DNA from: Manis javanica
Taxonomy: Eukaryota > Chordata > Mammalia > Pholidota > Manidae
Assembly (NCBI RefSeq): GCF_040802235.1
Contig: NC_133167.1
Span: 47,484,001-47,548,000 of the forward strand
Length of the DNA: 64,000 nt
Direction of reading: 5' to 3'
Shown: positions 61,262-64,000 of the stretch, in pieces
Layout: each line of letters begins with the position of its first letter
Numbering within the stretch: position 1 is the stretch's first letter
Notes under the pieces: model-generated
Databases searched by the model: none
Seen by the model: only the letters and a program-made list of their open reading frames with translations
Told to the model about the DNA's origin: nothing
Program-made: the position numbers and the translations under genes

Positions 61262-61870
61262 GCTTCTATTTACTTTTTATTCAACTGACCATTAATTTAT
61301 AACATACTATGTGTTAACAGTAGTAACATGACAGACAAGATCTCTGCCCTCATGGTATATAATTCAAATGAGGGAAAAAGAAAGACAGAAATTAAACAAA
61401 AGGTCAAGCAGAATATTTTTCAATACTGCTAAGTAGGATGATGGAAATAAAACAGGGTTATGTGATAGAGTGACAGGTGGGGGCAGTGGTTAGGGAAAGC
61501 TTCTCTGGGGATACGACATTTGATCTGAGAATTAAGAGATAAGAAGCAGTTATTCATGTAAGAAAACATTCCAGGCAGAGGGAATCACAAATAAAATGTT
61601 CCAGAGATGGTCTCACTGAAGGAAAAAAAAACCTCCTGTGATAATAGGGGAGGGGGAGTGAGCTGAGGAGCAAGTAAGGGGTGAGGCCGGGAGATGCACA
61701 GGAGGCAGGGAGAGGCAACTGGGATGGATGGGCAAGGCCAGATCATAAAGGGCGCTGTGGGCCACAGTAAGGAGCTTCAGTTTATTTCAATCAGAAGCTA
61801 CTAGAGGATTTTTAAGCAGGAAAGTGACATGATCTGATTTACAGTTTTCAAATGATCACTCTGGATTTGC
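61262..61870 (-). repeat. L2 3' region
   Basis: About 600 bp of reversed L2: 'caagatctctgccctcatggtatataattc', 'ttccaggcagagggaatcacaaataaaatg', 'ccagatcataaagggcgctgtgggccacagtaaggagc' and 'ggaaagtgacatgatctgatttac' in order. Confidence 0.85.
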
Positions 61871-62780
61871 AGAGTATCTTAGAATACCTCTTCAAAATAA
61901 ATACTTACACTAACATGTCAAGAGCATTAAAGATGCCAACCAATACAATTCAAATCCTAGAAAGTAAAAATGGTGCTTTTAACCTTCAAGGCTTATGTCA
62001 TCACTTGTATCTGTCCCTAAAAGAAATAACCAACACAGGTATCAATAGTATTTTTTATCACTTCCACAGTCTGCCGAGCTTACCATTAAACACAGGGATA
62101 TTTACACTCAAATACCTACCAAACAAAAAATCATTTCCAAAGAGAACTATAAATAAATATATCATTGTAGGTATTTCTGATTTCCACTTTTCCTTTAAGC
62201 TTTGGAAAACTATGCTACATGGGCAAGTACAAATTGCATTTTAAAAATACAGATGAGAGGAGGCTGATGTTCAGATTTGGCTCCAGCAGATAAAAGTGAA
62301 AAACACCATCGGACACTTGGGGACATGAAATGGAAATTGACCAACCACAGTCCAGGTGCTTCCCTGCTTATTACAGGCCCAGCTCCAGGGGACCAGGCTT
62401 CCCTCTCAATGAATGATTTTTCTTTCTTAGCTGAAAAGGGAATTAGAGGAATAGGTGATTTCCACTGTCTGTCTCTATGGCAACTAGCACCTTAATCTCA
62501 CCTCTTAGATGGCAATTATACCAATTCACTGAATAGCTCTCAGTCTCTACTTTTATGATGAAAGAAATTGATTTCATGAAAAATGAGATATAGTTAATTG
62601 GTGAATTTTCCCCCAGCAACCATGAAGTACAGTTTATAAGAGGTATGATCATTCATAAGAATACACCCGGTGTTTTTTTTCTTTTTCAATTATAGGATAC
62701 TTATCCTAATGTCTTTTTCTAGTTGTTTCTTAAAGATAAAATATTTTTCTTTTCTTCCTTAATGTTTATTTTTATCAATT
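61871..62780. other. no recognisable feature
   Basis: Unassigned. A segment at 61868-61915 has good minus-strand splice signals, but every frame contains a stop. Confidence 0.4.
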
Positions 62781-62784
62781 ATAG

Positions 62785-63290
62785 AAATTAGTTGGGTTTG
62801 TTATAAAGAGTTTGGCAAGTACAGAGAAAATATAGAAAAACATAACAAAATAAAATTCACTATCCTTATTTAAAAATTATCACCATTAACATCCTGCTAG
62901 CATTTTAGATGTGTATCCACATAAATATAATTTAAATCCTATAGAGTATTTTTTTTGCAACTGGACTTTTTTACAAAATGTGAGTTCTCCATATCATGAA
63001 ATATTCTTCCAACACATGATTTTAATGTCCTCAAACAAGTCCATAATATGGAATTATTATATTTTATTTAACTAATTCTTTTATGTTGGCATTATTAAAC
63101 ATAAACATAAATGCTTATGCATATCACTATTGGCTTAGACTAAATGCCTGGGAAAGAAATATATGAATCAAATGGGATTATTTTAAAATTATATTGATAA
63201 ATTTTTCTCCAAAAAAATATACCAATTTATTTTCCCACTAGAGGTAGGTGGATGACAGTATCCATTTCCTTAAATTCTTTCATCAGAAGT
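62785..63290 (-). mobile_element. old L1M-type fragment
   Basis: The plus strand carries degraded reversed L1 phrases: 'caccattaacatcctgctagc', 'gcaactggacttttttac', 'actaaatgcctgggaaagaaatatatgaatcaaatggg', then 'ctccaaaaaaatataccaatttattttcccac'. Heavily decayed. Confidence 0.65.
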
Positions 63291-63489
63291 ACTATGGAAA
63301 ACAATGCCGATTTGATGGAGAGAGGGTGTATCTCACTACACATCTTTAATAAAAAACTAATTTTAAGGTTAAATTTGTCTTTACACTTTCACTGATTTTT
63401 AAGAGGGAGGAGATACATGAATTGCCTGTTCACCTCTGATGCAAAGAAAATTTGTTATCTTATACTCATTCTCCCTTTACTTTTTAGTT

Positions 63490-63895
63490 AGGCACATAGC
63501 TCCTTCAAAAAAAGACATTTCCCATTCTCCTTGGCAGCTAAATGTGACTATGGGTTAACTCCAGACTGATGAAATGTAAACAAAAGTGATCTGTGCTAGT
63601 TCAGAGAAATGCACTTAAAAGGAGAAGATATGCTCCATTTTTCCTTTTCATTATTCCCAGTGGTTAGAATGCAGATGGCTGGAGCACCAGCAGCCTTTTT
63701 GGATTATGAGGACAATGGTCACACTCTAGGGATGGTGAAGAAGGCTAGAGGGAGCCTGGTTTCCTAAGAACTTTGCAGAAATGCCATCCTTAATAGCTGG
63801 TCTCCCAGTTTTTTATGTGGATGAATAAACCTTTGTATCTTTAAGCCATGATTGGCTTGCTTTATGTTATATTAAAGTGAACTTAATCCTGATTG
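63490..63895 (+). mobile_element. ERVL/MaLR-type LTR
   Basis: Sense LTR-like order: 'tgactatgggttaactccag', 'gatgaaatgtaaacaaaagtg', 'gcagatggctggagcaccagcagcc', 'gatggtgaagaaggctagagggagcctgg', then 'gaataaacctttgtatctttaagcc' with an AATAAA. The family subname is uncertain. Confidence 0.65.
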
Positions 63896-64000
63896 ATGTA
63901 CTTATTTTCTCTTACTGATTTTTAAGTGTCTTTCTATTTTAAGGATATTTACACTTGTATCTGGCATATATGTTACAAATTTTTCCAGTTTGTCATTTGC

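Noticed and set aside
61868..61915. 48-nt segment with strong acceptor (tttttactttctag) and donor (gtaagt)
   Set aside because: Every reading frame contains a stop, so it cannot be an internal coding exon; a UTR exon cannot be judged from sequence alone.
1..64000. CRISPR array, operon, phage or toxin-antitoxin system
   Set aside because: No regularly spaced identical repeats, no dense coding and no bacterial signals; the repeat content is mammalian throughout.

Overview
The window looks like mammalian nuclear DNA: AT-rich, gene-poor, and packed with interspersed repeats of placental-mammal type (L1, L2, MIR, MaLR-type LTRs, a MER5A-like hAT element). I see no bacterial or phage features, CRISPR array, rRNA or intact tRNA gene. 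No Alu, B1/B2, carnivore tRNA-Lys SINE or BovB element was recognised. The lineage-specific repeats are almost all one young L1 group. Its 3' UTR resembles what I remember of pangolin (Manis) L1s, but that is a weak recollection, and only 'laurasiatherian-like placental mammal' is reasonably safe.

Host gene: the only host coding sequence I can support is the 3' end of a split gene on the minus strand. Three exons (37910-37985, 35699-35808, and the coding part of the last exon, 2293-2481) have good splice signals and join with matching phases into one open frame ending in TGA. A fourth candidate upstream, 39498-39539, is exactly 42 nt and also fits. Together they encode about 138 residues of a helical, charged C-terminus that I could not name. 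The last intron, about 33 kb, holds most of the left half of the window.

Layout: 1-2.5 kb is the 3' UTR region and last exon. 2.5-35.7 kb is intron with MIRs (3.7, 4.1, 8.3, 9.1, 19.3, 30.1 kb), truncated L1s (10.5, 13.4, 25.0, 27.8 kb), a 1.4-kb L2 (14.1-15.6 kb), a strong CTCF-like motif (15.89 kb), a MER5A-like element and opposed MaLR LTR pieces (18.2-19.0 kb), and two copies of an unnamed LTR-like repeat (27.6 and 33.25 kb). 34-39.2 kb has MIR and L2 pieces around the exons. 40-45.3 kb is an L1 cluster: an old plus-strand L1 split by a younger one, then a minus-strand L1 with a 17-bp target-site duplication. 45.3-53.9 kb is old L2-type debris and sequence I do not recognise. 53.9-59.94 kb is a full-length minus-strand L1 with its 5' UTR, an open ORF1 and a frameshifted ORF2. 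60-64 kb contains old L1M, L2 and LTR fragments.

The window is best read as the 3' part of one long gene in an L1-rich neighbourhood. I found no new enzymatic or defence system. The points most worth following are the unidentified gene tail, the CTCF-like site in its last intron, the opposed and direct L1 copies at 41-56 kb, and the unnamed LTR-like family.
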